A DNA stretch of 64,000 bases from Mycoplasmopsis maculosa (lineage in GTDB: Bacteria; Bacillota_I; Bacilli_A; Mycoplasmatales; Metamycoplasmataceae): the NCBI RefSeq assembly GCF_900660665.1, contig NZ_LR215037.1, positions 496,001-560,000 on the forward strand, written 5' to 3'. Made by a program: the position numbers and the translations under genes. Below are positions 44,205 through 54,553 of the stretch, in pieces (the stretch's first letter is position 1; each line of letters opens with the position of its first letter). The notes beneath the pieces were generated by a model. That model was not told where the DNA came from. It saw nothing but the letters and a program-made list of their open reading frames with translations, and did not search any database.

Positions 44205-44459
44205 GGTAGATTTTTTAATCTACCAACTTTATTAATAAGCTAATTTAATTTTTTTGTTTTACTAAATTAGATATTTATAAAGAGTGCGTTTATTATATTT
44301 ATACTTTTATTTTTTAATTAAATTATTCGTTTTTTTATATTTTAATATATTTTTAAACTCCTTTTATTTTGTTTTAGTGATATATAATTTTAATATTTAA
44401 CAAATAAATTCTAAATTCAAAAAATAATTAAATGTGCAAGTGGAAACTTGTACATTTTT
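44205..44459 (+). ncRNA. Candidate non-coding RNA
   Basis: A TATAAT at 44193-44198 would start transcription near 44205, where a perfect GGTAGATT/AATCTACC hairpin begins. CTAATTTA/TAAATTAG form another stem further on. The unit ends in AATGTGCAAGT/ACTTGTACATT with a GGAA loop and a T-run, a strong terminator that no protein gene explains. No known RNA family (RNase P, tmRNA, SRP) is recognised. Confidence 0.35.
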
Positions 44460-44471
44460 ATTTAAAAATGA

Positions 44472-44477
44472 TATAAT
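44472..44477 (+). promoter_or_regulatory. -10 box of tRNA-Lys
   Basis: Perfect TATAAT 12 nt upstream of the mature tRNA 5' end. Confidence 0.75.
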
Positions 44478-44489
44478 AGTTATACAAAT

Positions 44490-44562
44490 GCACCGTTAGC
44501 TCAGTTGGTAGAGCAGCTGGCTCTTAACCAGCGGGTCACAGGTTCGAGCCCTGTACGGTGTA
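44490..44562 (+). tRNA. tRNA-Lys (anticodon CTT)
   Basis: Seventy-three bases fold as a cloverleaf: acceptor GCACCGT/ACGGTGT (first pair G.T), D arm with AGTTGGTA, anticodon loop CTCTTAA giving CTT, and T arm GGTTCGAGCC. The CCA end is not encoded. Confidence 0.95.
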
Positions 44563-44728
44563 CTATATATTTAAATACCATTACGCGTTGCAATTGCAGC
44601 GCTTTTTATTTTGTTAAAAATAAAATAGAATTTATTTATATTAATAAATTAGTTTTATATTAAAATTTATATTATTAAAATACTTTTATATTTATTCAAG
44701 ATTAATAATTAATTATTAAGGAGGCACA

Positions 44729-46567
44729 ATGATTGCTACACGTATTATACCAATTGGTGGTGTTCAAGAAATAGGTAAGGCAACATTAATTGTTGAGCAT
44801 GATAAGCATATTTTTATAATAGATGCTGGAATTAAATTTGCTGATACAGCTACAAGCGGAATTAAAGGTATTATTCCCGATTATAAATATTTAGAAGAAA
44901 AAAAAGATAATATTGAAGGTTTATTCATTACTCATGGTCACGAAGATCATATAGGTGGTGTTGTTTATTTAGTTAAACAAGTTCACCTTAAGAAAATTTT
45001 TGCACCAAGAATTGCGATTCAATATTTAAAACTTAAATTTGAAGAGCATAGAATAACTCATAAAGTTGAATTCATTGAAATGGAGAAAGCTTCTGTTTAC
45101 GACTTTGGTGATGGATGTAAAGTTGATTTTTGATCAGCTCAGCACTCTATTCCAGACGCTTTTGGTATAAGAGTTACTACTCCAAATGGTTCATTAATGT
45201 GTACTGGTGACTTTAGATTTGACTATAACCCTATTGGTAATGCTTATACAGATTTTGCTAGATTAAATGAAATTGGTAAAGAAGGATTAACGGTTTTACT
45301 TTCTGATTCTACAAATGCTATGAGACCTTTTCATTCACCAAGTGAAAGTGATATTTTAATTGATATTGAAAAACATATGCGTAACGCAACAAGAAAAACA
45401 ATTATTACTGCTTTTGCTTCTAACTTAACTAGGGTTAAAGCTATTATTGATTTAGCAATCAAATTAAAGAAAAAAGTAGCTTGTTTTGGTAGATCAATGA
45501 TTCAAGGTGTTAAAATTGGGCGTAAATTAGGTTATATAAAAGCACCAGCAAATATTTTCGTAGAGAAAAAAGAAATAAATAACGTTCCTGAAAATCAATT
45601 AGTTGTTTTAACAACAGGTAGCCAAGGTGAGCAATTAGCAGCTTTATCTAGAATGTCATATGGTAAACATGCTACAGTTAAAATTGAAAAAGGTGATATG
45701 GTTATATTTTCTTCTAGTCCGATTCCAGGGAATAGAATGGTTATTGAACTTTTAGTTAATAGATTAAGCAAACTAGGAGCAATAATTAAAGAAAATGGTG
45801 TTGATGGGTATCTTCACACTTCTGGACATGCATATAAACATGAACATGATAAAATTTTTCAATTAACAAAACCAAAATATTTTTTACCATATCATGGTGA
45901 ATATCGTATGAGTATGGTACATGGTGAAAGCGCTGTTAGAAATGGTGTTAAACCTGAAAATGTTATGGTTCCAGAAAATGGTAAAGTTTACAATATGATA
46001 AATAATAAAATCGTACCAACTGAAGAAAAAATTGAATATGGTCCAATTTATATAGATGGTATTTCTACTTTAAATGTAAATGGATCTATTATTAAAGAAA
46101 GAAATGAACTTAGTTCTAATGGATTTGTAAATATAATTATTACTATAAATAAGACGAATAATTCAATTATTGGAAGACCTAGTTTAATTAGTCGTGGAAG
46201 TTTTTATGTAAAAACTAGTTTAAAATTAGTTGAAGAAGCTAAAAGAATTGCTCACGGAGCTGTTTTATACTATATAAAAAATAATGAAAATTGAAATGTA
46301 GTAGACTTAAAACAACTAATAATAGATCGTTTAGATTCTCTTTTTTATAAAGAAAAAAGAAGAAGACCAATAATTATTCCAACTATTCTTTTTGAAGAAG
46401 AAGAGTATGAAAACGGATTTGAAAATACCAAAGTCCAATTTGAAGTTAAAGAAGATAAAAATAAAAAATCAACTTCTGAAAAACTTCTTAATGATCTTAA
46501 AGGTGAAATCTTTGGTGATTCTGAAGAATTGAGAGAAGATTTCCACGATGAAGAAGAAGACGAATAA
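44729..46567 (+). CDS. rnj: Ribonuclease J
   Basis: Metallo-beta-lactamase family endo/5' exoribonuclease central to mRNA decay in Firmicutes and Mollicutes. 612 residues: the metal motif THGHEDHIGG (about residues 70-79), MCTGDFRFD, the beta-CASP region, the SGHA motif (HTSGHAYKH), and a C-terminal domain ending in a strongly acidic tail (EDFHDEEEDE). AAGGAGG precedes the ATG. Whether it is RNase J1 or J2 cannot be decided; the catalytic residues are intact. Confidence 0.93.
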
Positions 46568-46573
46568 TATTAT

Positions 46574-46606
46574 AAAATAGCATTTTTAGTGCTATTTTAT
46601 TTTTTA
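46574..46606 (+). terminator. Terminator after RNase J
   Basis: AAAATAGCA/TGCTATTTT stem with 7-nt loop and T-run; it separates RNase J from the restriction-modification unit. Confidence 0.8.
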
Positions 46607-46627
46607 AAAACGCGTTATAATAAAAAT

Positions 46628-47810
46628 ATGAAAAAAATAAAAATATTTGAATTCTTTTCGGGAATAGGGTCACAATTAAAAGCTTTAAAGAATATTAGCA
46701 AAAAACTTAATATCAATGTTTCTTCAGCTGGTGCTTGCGACTTTTATATTGATGCTATAGTTTCATACATGGCTATAAATTATGGCAAATTAGATCCAGA
46801 AAATATATTATCTAAGGAAGACATAATAGCTAAATTATCTAAATATAATCTTTCAAATAATTCAAAGGACATTGTATCGGAAAAATATTTTAATCGTTTA
46901 AATGAAGAAAAATTAAGAAATTTATTTTCATACTTATATTCATTTATAAATAACAATTATTTTAAAAATAGATATAAGAAATTAAATGAGAGAGAGAGAG
47001 AGCGGATTTGATATTAGAAAATATCATAAATTACCAAAAAATATAGATATTTTAACTTATTCGTTTCCTTGCCAAGATTTAAGCCAACAAGGTAGACAAA
47101 AAGGAATTAAAAGTGGAACAAGAAGTGGGTTATTGTTTGAAATAGAAAGAATACTAAACGAAAATAAAGGTAATTTACCTAAAATATTGTTATTAGAAAA
47201 TGTTAAAGCTCTAGCTTCTAAAAAATTTATTTTAGAATTCAACTCTTGAATAAAAAAACTTGAAGAATTTGGTTATACATCTAGTTGAAAAATTATCAAT
47301 TCAACAGAGTATGGAAGTGTACAAAACAGAGAAAGAGTTTTCATGGTTTCTGTTTTGGAAAGAAAAAAATTTGATTTTCCTATTGGGTCAAAAAATAATA
47401 AAAATGTTAAAGATATATGATTAAAAAATGATAAACACAGTTTTTTAAAATTAAATGATAATAATTATATAAACAAATTTACTATATCTAAAAATAACAT
47501 TATTAAATCTTTTATAAATAATTGATCTAATTTTAATAGTGAAAATTATATATATTCGCTAGAAGGTAAGGGCCCAACTTTAACAGCTAGTGGTGCTAAT
47601 TCAAGACTAAAATTTTTAATAAATAATGAAATACAAATTATGAATTCTTGTGAAGCTTATCTATATATGGGATTTAGTAAAAATGATTTTAATGTTGTAA
47701 AAGAAACAAATCTTTTAACTGATTCAAAAATTATTTTTACAGCAGGTAATTCAATTTCAATTGAAGTCTTAGAAAAAATATTTGAAAAAATAATAAAGGA
47801 TTATTTTTAA
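46628..47810 (+). pseudogene. Cytosine-C5 DNA methyltransferase, phase-variable, OFF
   Basis: The first part (46628-47017) has SAM motif I FEFFSGIGSQ and runs into a (GA)7G tract at 46988-47002, then a TAG at 47015, leaving 129 residues. The second part, in the +1 frame from 46986, carries the catalytic YSFPCQDLSQQG (motif IV), LLLENVKAL (motif VI), QNRERVFMVS (motif VIII) and the C-terminal SAM loop. All motifs of a full enzyme of about 394 residues are present. Gain of one GA unit (or loss of two) joins the frames. It is a reversible OFF state rather than decay. Confidence 0.9.
46988..47002 (+). repeat. GA dinucleotide tract (GA)7G in the C5 methyltransferase
   Basis: Fifteen bases of perfect GA repeat exactly at the frame break. 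It encodes Glu-Arg repeats as in mod. Confidence 0.97.
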
Positions 47811-47811
47811 A

Positions 47812-48984
47812 ATGAAAATAATAAAAATAATATTTAATATTTTTTCTAAGACTAACTCCAAACAAAAATTTTTAGCTGATTTAATATGTTATTTTAATGA
47901 AGACGCGCTATTGGTAAAATATAAATTAAATATAAAAGAGGGCACACTTTTTGATTTTTATACTACTCCTTCTTGATTTAAAAATAAAAATACAAATTTT
48001 GTATTAAGGGATAAAATTACAAATTTACTGTGACCAGAAAATAAAAATAAAAGGCAAGCACCTAGACCCGATGAAAATTCTAAAATGTTATATAAATTCA
48101 ACAAAGAAGAACTAGAACTTTTAAATAATTTCTTAAATTCAAATTATGAAGGAACTTTAAAAGGTTTGATTTCATTATTTAAAGGTAATAATCCTTCCGG
48201 TTCATACAAAAACCCTAATAATTCTGAGATAAAATCAAATAATGAAAGATTTAAAAATAATTTAATAATGCTATTAGATATTTTAAAAATAAATAAAAAA
48301 AATAGTATAGTAGATATAAATAGTGATAAATATGAAATTATTGAATTAAAAGAAGATCAATTCAATTTTTTTCTCAGCAAAACCAAAATATGACAAATAA
48401 TTTTTAGTTTTATATATGAAATAGAAAATATAAAATCTAAAGATTTAAAAAATCCTGCAGAAAAAAACAAAATTAATTTATTAGAAAAAGAAATGAAAAA
48501 AATGAAAAATGATTTTGTCAATTATTCATTAGAAGTTTTAAAAGATATTAGATCTAAAAGAAATATTGCACGTAACATAGTAGATAAGTTATATTTATTT
48601 TCAATAGAAAAGTATCTTTCATTTGAAATTGCGCATATATATCCTGTTTCAGAAATTAAAAATGAAATTTATTCTTTTATAGAAAAAAATAAAATAAATA
48701 ATACTTTAAAAGATATTTTTAAAATGCAAGAATATAAAAAAATACTAAATAAAATTTGTGATAAGAATAATTTACTAAAATTAGAACCTAATTTACATAC
48801 AGAATATGATAAGTACAAATTTTATTGAGACTCAGAAACAGGTGAAGTCAAATATTTAACGGATGATATTTCAAATGAAGTTAAAAATAAATTGAAAAGT
48901 ATGAATATTAATCTAAATAAATTTCCTAATATAAAAAATTATTTAAAGAATTATGAAAAATTTCTATTTGAAAAAAAATATTAA
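47812..48984 (+). CDS. HNH restriction endonuclease of the type II system
   Basis: 390 residues, intact with TGA as Trp. The C-terminal HNH nuclease is visible: EIAHIYPVSEIK (first His), then NNLLKLEPNLHTEYDKYKF, the N and second H with the Asp-Lys-x-x-Phe ending of this HNH type. The N-terminal two-thirds is Lys/Asn-rich and probably reads the target. The ATG follows the methylase stop by 1 nt, and AAAGGA is 11 nt away, so its translation may rely on ribosomes finishing the methylase. The cut sequence is unknown. Confidence 0.82.
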
Positions 48985-49010
48985 AAAATTTAACATTTCT
49001 TTCTAAAAAT

Positions 49011-49034
49011 AAAAAACGCTTTTTAAAAAGCGTT
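49011..49034 (-). terminator. Terminator after dnaJ
   Basis: AACGCTTTTT/AAAAAGCGTT stem followed by T6 on the minus strand. Confidence 0.8.
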
Positions 49035-49039
49035 ATAAA

Positions 49040-50170
49040 TTATTTTTCTTTTTCAACTTGTGAAATAAAATCTGCATTTGTTGTATCTAAATAAGTTTCT
49101 AAATCAGAAACCATTTTTTTATAGACTTTTTCGTCAAAATTAGGCATTTGTAAATTTAATTTAACATGTAAATCACCAACTCTAGAGTCTTTATTAGTTT
49201 TTATACCTTTATTTTTAAGTGTAATAACTTTTCCATTTTGATAATTTCTTTTTAATTTTAATTCTTCAGGACCATATGGAGTTGGAACTTTAATAGTGTT
49301 TTCTCTAATAATATCTAAAAATGAAACAGAAACTTCAATAAATAAATCTAGATTTGAACGTTTATAGAATTTATGTTCATTAACAATAACATTAACGTAC
49401 ATATCCCCGCTAGGACCACCATTGATACCTTTTTTTCCATATCCGTCTAATTTTATTTGTGTTTTATTATCTGCTCCAGCAGGAATATAGAATGCAACAT
49501 TTTTAAGTTTTTCGTTGTATCCTTCACCATTACATGTTAAACATTTATTTGCTATTTCTTTTCCTTTGCCATTACATAAATCACATGTTGTTAAAACTTC
49601 AGTTATACCAAAAGGAGTTCTTTGTCTAACTCGCATTCTACCAGAACCTTGACATTTTGAACAAGTTTTAATATCTTTTTCTAAGGCTCCATGTCCTTTA
49701 CATGTTTCACATAATTCAAATTTTTTAAGTTTTTCGCTTATTTTTTTGCCTAATATAGCATCTGTAAATGAAATACTTATTTGGCTTAAAATGTCTTCAC
49801 CTTTCATTTTTTGATTTGCTTGTTTTGATCTGCTTCTTGAGCCGCCACCAAATCCAAAATTACTAAAAATATCACCGAATATATCACCAAAATCCATATT
49901 AAAGCTGCCAAAATCAAAACCACTAGCTCCACTAAATCCTCCAGCTTGTGGTCCATCAGCTCCATATCTATCATAGTGTTCTCTTTTTTTAGGGTCACTT
50001 AATATGTCATAAGCTTCATTTATTTTTTGCATTTTTTCATCGCTTGAACCATCTTTAACTTTATCTGGGTGATATTGCATAGCTAATTTTCTATAAGCCA
50101 TTTTTATCTCTTTTTCAGTTGCATTTTTAGATACACCTAATATTGCATAATAATCTTTGTTGTTATCCAT
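49040..50170 (-). CDS. dnaJ: Chaperone DnaJ
   Basis: Hsp40 partner of DnaK. 376 residues: J domain with HPD (about residues 33-35, YHPDK), a Gly/Phe-rich linker (GGFSGASGFDFGSFNMDFG), four CxxCxGxG zinc repeats (CETCKGHG, CSKCQGSG, CDLCNGKG, CLTCNGEG), and the C-terminal substrate domains. The upstream CIRCE operator implies HrcA control. dnaK is not in the window. Confidence 0.97.
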   Translation of the reverse strand: MDNNKDYYAILGVSKNATEKEIKMAYRKLAMQYHPDKVKDGSSDEKMQKINEAYDILSDPKKREHYDRYGADGPQAGGFSGASGFDFGSFNMDFGDIFGDIFSNFGFGGGSRSRSKQANQKMKGEDILSQISISFTDAILGKKISEKLKKFELCETCKGHGALEKDIKTCSKCQGSGRMRVRQRTPFGITEVLTTCDLCNGKGKEIANKCLTCNGEGYNEKLKNVAFYIPAGADNKTQIKLDGYGKKGINGGPSGDMYVNVIVNEHKFYKRSNLDLFIEVSVSFLDIIRENTIKVPTPYGPEELKLKRNYQNGKVITLKNKGIKTNKDSRVGDLHVKLNLQMPNFDEKVYKKMVSDLETYLDTTNADFISQVEKEK

Positions 50171-50182
50171 AATAAATATATT

Positions 50183-50209
50183 TTAGCAAAATATATAATA
50201 GAGTGCTAA
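50183..50209. promoter_or_regulatory. CIRCE operator of dnaJ (HrcA site)
   Basis: TTAGCAAAA, 9-nt spacer, then GAGTGCTAA. The right arm is perfect; the left arm has drifted at its last three bases. It lies 13 bp before the dnaJ start, on the minus-strand promoter side. Confidence 0.85.
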
Positions 50210-50236
50210 TAAATATTAAATATATTCTTATTCTTG

Positions 50237-50242
50237 TATAAT
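50237..50242 (+). promoter_or_regulatory. -10 box of tRNA-Thr
   Basis: TATAAT 8 nt before the tRNA-Thr 5' end. Confidence 0.65.
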
Positions 50243-50250
50243 TTTTATAT

Positions 50251-50326
50251 GCCGACATAGCTCAGCAGGTAGAGCACATCCATGGTAAGGATGGGGTCGC
50301 AAGTTCAAATCTTGTTGTTGGCACCA
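50251..50326 (+). tRNA. tRNA-Thr (anticodon GGT)
   Basis: Seventy-six bases with encoded CCA. Acceptor GCCGACA/TGTTGGC, anticodon stem CATCC/GGATG, loop ATGGTAA giving GGT, and T arm around TTCAAAT. A terminator follows at 50345. Confidence 0.95.
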
Positions 50327-50344
50327 TATCTTTATTGACCAAAT

Positions 50345-50371
50345 AACTGTTTTTATTAAACAGTTTTTTTA
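50345..50371 (+). terminator. Terminator after tRNA-Thr
   Basis: AACTGTTT/AAACAGTT stem with TTATT loop and T7 run. Confidence 0.85.
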
Positions 50372-50423
50372 TTTTAATTTTTAAAATAATATAATTTAAA
50401 TAAATAACATTTTGAGGAGTGAT

Positions 50424-52202
50424 ATGAAAGAAAATTTTAATGCAATTGATGAAATTGATTACGATCCCATAGAGGCTTATAATAAAAACTTTAAAACAAA
50501 ACATAAAGAGCTAAGTAAAAAATATATAAATGATATTATTGAACAATCAGGGATTGATGTTTCAACAAATAAAGAAGAATCTAAAAAATATAGAAAATAT
50601 AGTGAAATTAATGATAAATTAAAGAGAAAAGGATCAATTTTTAAAGGTATTTTAATATCTATTTCAATATTAACTATAGTGGCTTTATTAATTGCTTCTT
50701 TCTTATATGTATCATTAAAATGATTTGGTACACCTATTACTTTATTTGTTGTTTTTCCTATTATTTTTATAGCTTCTTTATCGCTGTTTTTAACTTTAAT
50801 AATTAAAAACAATAAAATAAGAAAAAACAACAAAGAAATTCTTATAAAGCATTATGAAAAAGCTAAAGAGCTAATAGCACCTGTGTTTCCATTAATAAAA
50901 CATGGTATACGTGAAAAATTATTAACTGAAGCTTGTTCTATAATTAAATTTGATAAGTATTTAAGAGACGAAACGCTTTTTGAATATAAAATCAATTTTG
51001 GTTTTGAAGACCCTTATGATTCAAAAAACAGTTCGTGTGTTTTTTTGCAAAGTGGTTATGTTTTAAATAATCCTTTTGTAATTAAGAAGAACTTAACAAT
51101 GACTATGGGAACTAAAAATTATTATGGATCAATTACAATTAGCTGAACAGAATATTCTACAGACGCAAACGGTACGAGAAGAGCTGTTTTAAGGACTCAA
51201 ACGTTAACAGCACATGTTACTAAATCTTATCCTTATTACAATACACAAAATGTTTTATATTATTTAAATAACGCTGCCCCAAATTTAAAATTTACTAGAG
51301 AATTTAGCCATATAGAAAAATTAAGTGAAAAAGAATATAAAAAGCATATAAATAAAATGAATAAAGTATTCACGAAAATGGATCAGGAGGCAATTAAAGA
51401 AGGCAGAACTTTTAAATCAATGAGTGGTAACTTAGAATTTGAATCTATTTTTAATGCAAAAGATAGAAATAATGAATTAGAATATAGATTACTTTTTACT
51501 CCTCTAGCTCAAAAAAGTATGAAAAAAGTTTTATTAGATAAGAACAATTATGGTGATGATTTTAGTTTTATTAAATTTAATAAAATTAATGCTTTAATTT
51601 CTGAACATTTAAATGAATTCCCATTAGCAACAAATGAAAAGCTCTTTTATGAAACTTATGACGTTGATATTTTAATTGATAACTTTTTAAAATACCAAGA
51701 AAATTATTTTAAAAATATTTATCATTCTTTTGCTCCAATATTTGCTATTCCTTTATATTTGAATACACCATATGAAAGAAATATTTATGAAGAGGATAAG
51801 CAAATGTTTATGTCAGAATACGATTTAGAATATTACATAAACCTAATCAACCCAAAATTGATTGCTCATGAAAATTCAAAAACACAAAACATAAATAAAA
51901 TTATTGGTAGATATAAAAACATAGAATCAGGATATGATGAAATTGATGTAATTTCAAGTGGTTTTGATTCTTTTGAAAGAGTTGATTATATTTCAGTAAG
52001 AGGAGGAGATGGAAAATTACACTCAGTTCCTGTTACTTGATATGAATATGTCCCAGTAAGTGCAAAATCAAGACTTCATGTAAAAGCTTTAAATAAATAC
52101 GAATGTGAAAATGACGAAACAAACCAAAATTATGAAAATGATTCAAGTATAATTAATATGAATAAAAATTCAACAATTATTAATTTTATAAGAAAAATGT
52201 AA
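50424..52202 (+). CDS. Large membrane protein partner of LemA, unknown function
   Basis: 592 residues, starting MKENFNAIDE (GAGGAG 5 nt upstream). Two adjacent membrane helices (about residues 73-97 and 102-125) divide a short charged N-terminus from a large soluble domain of over 450 residues, which is mixed and contains ITISWTEYSTDANGTRR and SVPVTWYEY segments like beta-rich folds. It resembles a conserved mycoplasma family seen beside LemA, possibly that named after M. agalactiae MAG1210; I am not sure. It ends 27 nt before lemA, with which it shares an operon. Confidence 0.7.
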
Positions 52203-52229
52203 TACAAATAAAATATAAGGAGAATTATT

Positions 52230-52898
52230 ATGGCTAATGAATTAGATGAATTAACTGGTCCAGTAAATTCAGAAGGAAAAGACATAAATGTTATTCAAAA
52301 ACAAATACCTGTTAAAGTTGGAGCAGGATCTTTAATTTTTGAAATATTTTTATGAATTCTTATTATACCTGGATTAATATTTCTATTTGTAAAAATTAAA
52401 AGTAGAAACTATTTAAGACAATTACAACAAAAAATAAATCACAACGCCTCAACAGTTGATAACTTTTTAGAACAAAGAGTTCAAATTTTACAAAACGCTG
52501 CTTCAATTATGAACAAAGCTATAGAATTTGATAAAAGTGTAATGACTGAAATTGCCGCTTTAAGATCAGGGGCAACTGCAAGCAACGATTTTACAAGAAG
52601 TGAAATTAATACCAAATTAAATTCTGCTTTTGACGGAATAAAAGTTCAAATTGAAAGATATCCTGAATTACAAGCTCATGATTCTTTAAAAAGAGCAATG
52701 CAAGAAAATTCTTACTTGCAAAAAGAAATTACAGCTGCACGTGAAATTTATAATGACACTGTTTTACAATGAAATCAAGAAATTTTTAACTGACCTTCAA
52801 AACAAATAGTGGCTGCAAAGGCAGGCTATACAACAAGAATTCCTTTTTCAGTTTCATTTGAAACAAAAGAAAAAGCAAGAAGTAACTTTTTTGAATAA
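52230..52898 (+). CDS. lemA: LemA family protein
   Basis: 222-residue membrane-anchored coiled-coil protein. The hydrophobic anchor is at about residues 36-56 (IFEIFLWILIIPGLIFLFVK), later than in LemA with an N-terminal helix. The LemA core is NASTVDNFLEQRVQIL with later TEIAALRS, ERYPELQA and AAREIYNDTVLQWN, the last matching the family's ARR.YN..V..YN motif. AAGGAG precedes the ATG. In other bacteria LemA proteins scaffold membrane phosphatases or phage-shock elements; the role here is unknown. Confidence 0.9.
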
Positions 52899-52901
52899 AA
52901 C

Positions 52902-52930
52902 AAAAAATCAGTTTAATTGCTGATTTTTTT
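52902..52930. terminator. Bidirectional terminator lemA/rnhB
   Basis: AAAAATCAG/CTGATTTTT stem with A- and T-runs; it overlaps the rnhB stop. Confidence 0.75.
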
Positions 52931-53533
52931 ATTATGTTTTTCTAAAGCTAATTTTACATTTTTATAAGATAATCTATGTTCTTTGCAAGTTCCGTATTTT
53001 TCTATCATCTCCTGATGTAATTTTGTTCCATATCCTTTATGTTTATCAAAAAAGTATTCAGGGTATTTAGAACTAATATCAATCATATATCTATCTCTAG
53101 ATACTTTAGCTAAAATTGAAGCGCAAGCTACATTAAAGCTAATTGAATCACCTTTTACTAAATTAAGTTGTTTTATAGATGTTTCTGGTATGTTTTCAAA
53201 GTCTGTAATTAATATTTCAGGTTTTTTAGAAAGTTTTTCTAAACATAATTTCATACCATTTTTAGAACTTTGTTTAGGATTATTTTCATCTACGTATTGT
53301 GCATCTAAAAATACTATAGAATAATCTATTGCATTATTAATAATTTCTTCATATAAAGCATTTCTTGTTTTTTCATTTAACTTTTTAGAATCATTTATTA
53401 AATCATTATTATAATCTCTTGGCATTATTACAGAAGCTACAACTAAAGGGCCGGCACAGCATCCTCTCCCAGCTTCATCAAAGCCTGCAACTAAAGTTTT
53501 GTCACCAAAATTATTTTTTTCAAAAAGTAACAT
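52913..53533 (-). CDS. rnhB: Ribonuclease HII
   Basis: Removes ribonucleotides and RNA primers from DNA. 206 residues with the catalytic GFDEAGRGCCAGPLVVA (the DEAGRG active-site motif, residues 18-25) and the later VDSKK-like NDSKKLNEKTR block, plus DKHKGYGTKLH, the usual C-terminal GYGT. All acidic residues of the active site are present. A terminator hairpin for the upstream gene precedes it. Confidence 0.96.
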   Translation of the reverse strand: MLLFEKNNFGDKTLVAGFDEAGRGCCAGPLVVASVIMPRDYNNDLINDSKKLNEKTRNALYEEIINNAIDYSIVFLDAQYVDENNPKQSSKNGMKLCLEKLSKKPEILITDFENIPETSIKQLNLVKGDSISFNVACASILAKVSRDRYMIDISSKYPEYFFDKHKGYGTKLHQEMIEKYGTCKEHRLSYKNVKLALEKHNKKISN

Positions 53534-53548
53534 TTATATCTCCTATAT

Positions 53549-53575
53549 AAAATAAAATGAACTTAAAAGTTCATT
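53549..53575 (-). terminator. Terminator after membrane protein 53576
   Basis: AATGAACTT/AAGTTCATT stem followed by T-rich sequence on the minus strand, before the rnhB ribosome site. Confidence 0.55.
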
Positions 53576-54541
53576 CTATTTTTCTTCTAAATTATCTGAT
53601 TCAACTGCATCTGTTTCTTCAATTTTTATTTCTTCTTTTTCGTTAGAAGAATAATTTTGTTTATCTTGTTCTTGTTTTTCAAATATATCTAATAAAATAT
53701 TAACTAATTTTTCCTTAGACATTGTTTCATAGCCACTTATGAATAATCCCTTTGCAGCATCAAATAATTTTTCATTTGGTAATTCCATTAATTTATCAAA
53801 ATTTTCTTTTCTTTTTGCTTCTTTTTCACTTAATTCACTTGAATTATTATTGTTATTTTTTGATTCTTCTTCAAAATTATTGTTATTTTCAGAATATCTA
53901 TTTATAAAGCTAAATATATTTTGGAAATTAGGGTCATTTTTTAATTCATTTTGAATTCTTATGCTTTCTAAATATTGTTTTACAACAATATAAGATGATT
54001 TAACCCACATATATCTTCTAATAAATAATAAATAGAAAACAATAGTTGTAATTGCTGAAATAACTTGAATAGTTATTCTAATAATTGAAATAGCATCTAT
54101 ATTTTCGAATCTTGTGAAAACTAAAGTTATAACAAATATAATGCTATTAATAAAAGTGACTAAATAAGCTATAACTGGTCATCCTGCTAAATTTGAAAAA
54201 TCTTTTTCTTTTTTACCTTTAGCAATTGAAATTGAAATGTATACAATGGATAATGTAAAAATTACTATAACAAAGCTAGGTAAAGTAAATAAATATAATA
54301 ATGTTAAACCTTGTTTAAAACCATCATTAACTGATCATTTTGCATAGGGTCCTGAATTTGTTAGTTCTGCTAAACCTAATTTTGAAACATGGGCTATTTG
54401 CAAACCAATTGATATTAATTCAAAAAATAATATAAATGCAAAAGAAAATATTGTTGCTATAAAAATAGGTAGAAAGGTTTTTTTGTAATGTGTCCACAAA
54501 CCTTCATAACTTCTTTCATTAAAAAAACTTTTATCAAACAT
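53576..54541 (-). CDS. Polytopic membrane protein with hydrophilic Asn-rich tail
   Basis: 321 residues. Four or so hydrophobic helices occupy residues 24-175 (IFIATIFSFAFILFFELISI and three more), after which comes a charged cytosolic tail with an Asn run (NNNNFEEESKNNNNNSS) and a helical C-terminal segment. Several TGA-Trp. It lies 12 nt before rluD on its 5' side and may be cotranscribed. No family is recognised; the build resembles a membrane scaffold or sensor. Confidence 0.6.
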
Positions 54542-54553
54542 TGTACTCCTTTT

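Larger units (their letters stand above)
44107..44489. other. Gap with candidate small RNA
   Basis: About 380 bp without an open frame. It contains the dps terminator at 44131-44158, then a TATAAT (44193-44198), a perfect hairpin (44205-44224), a second inverted repeat, and a GGAA-loop terminator (44431-44459), described under the next entries. The tRNA-Lys promoter is at its end. Confidence 0.5.

Noticed and set aside
44107-44489. RNase P RNA, tmRNA or SRP RNA in the gap
   Set aside because: None of their conserved core sequences is present.
46628-47810. Two separate methyltransferase genes (alpha and beta subunits)
   Set aside because: Motif I alone is in the first part and the break is inside a GA tract with overlapping frames; a slippage frameshift is the simpler explanation.
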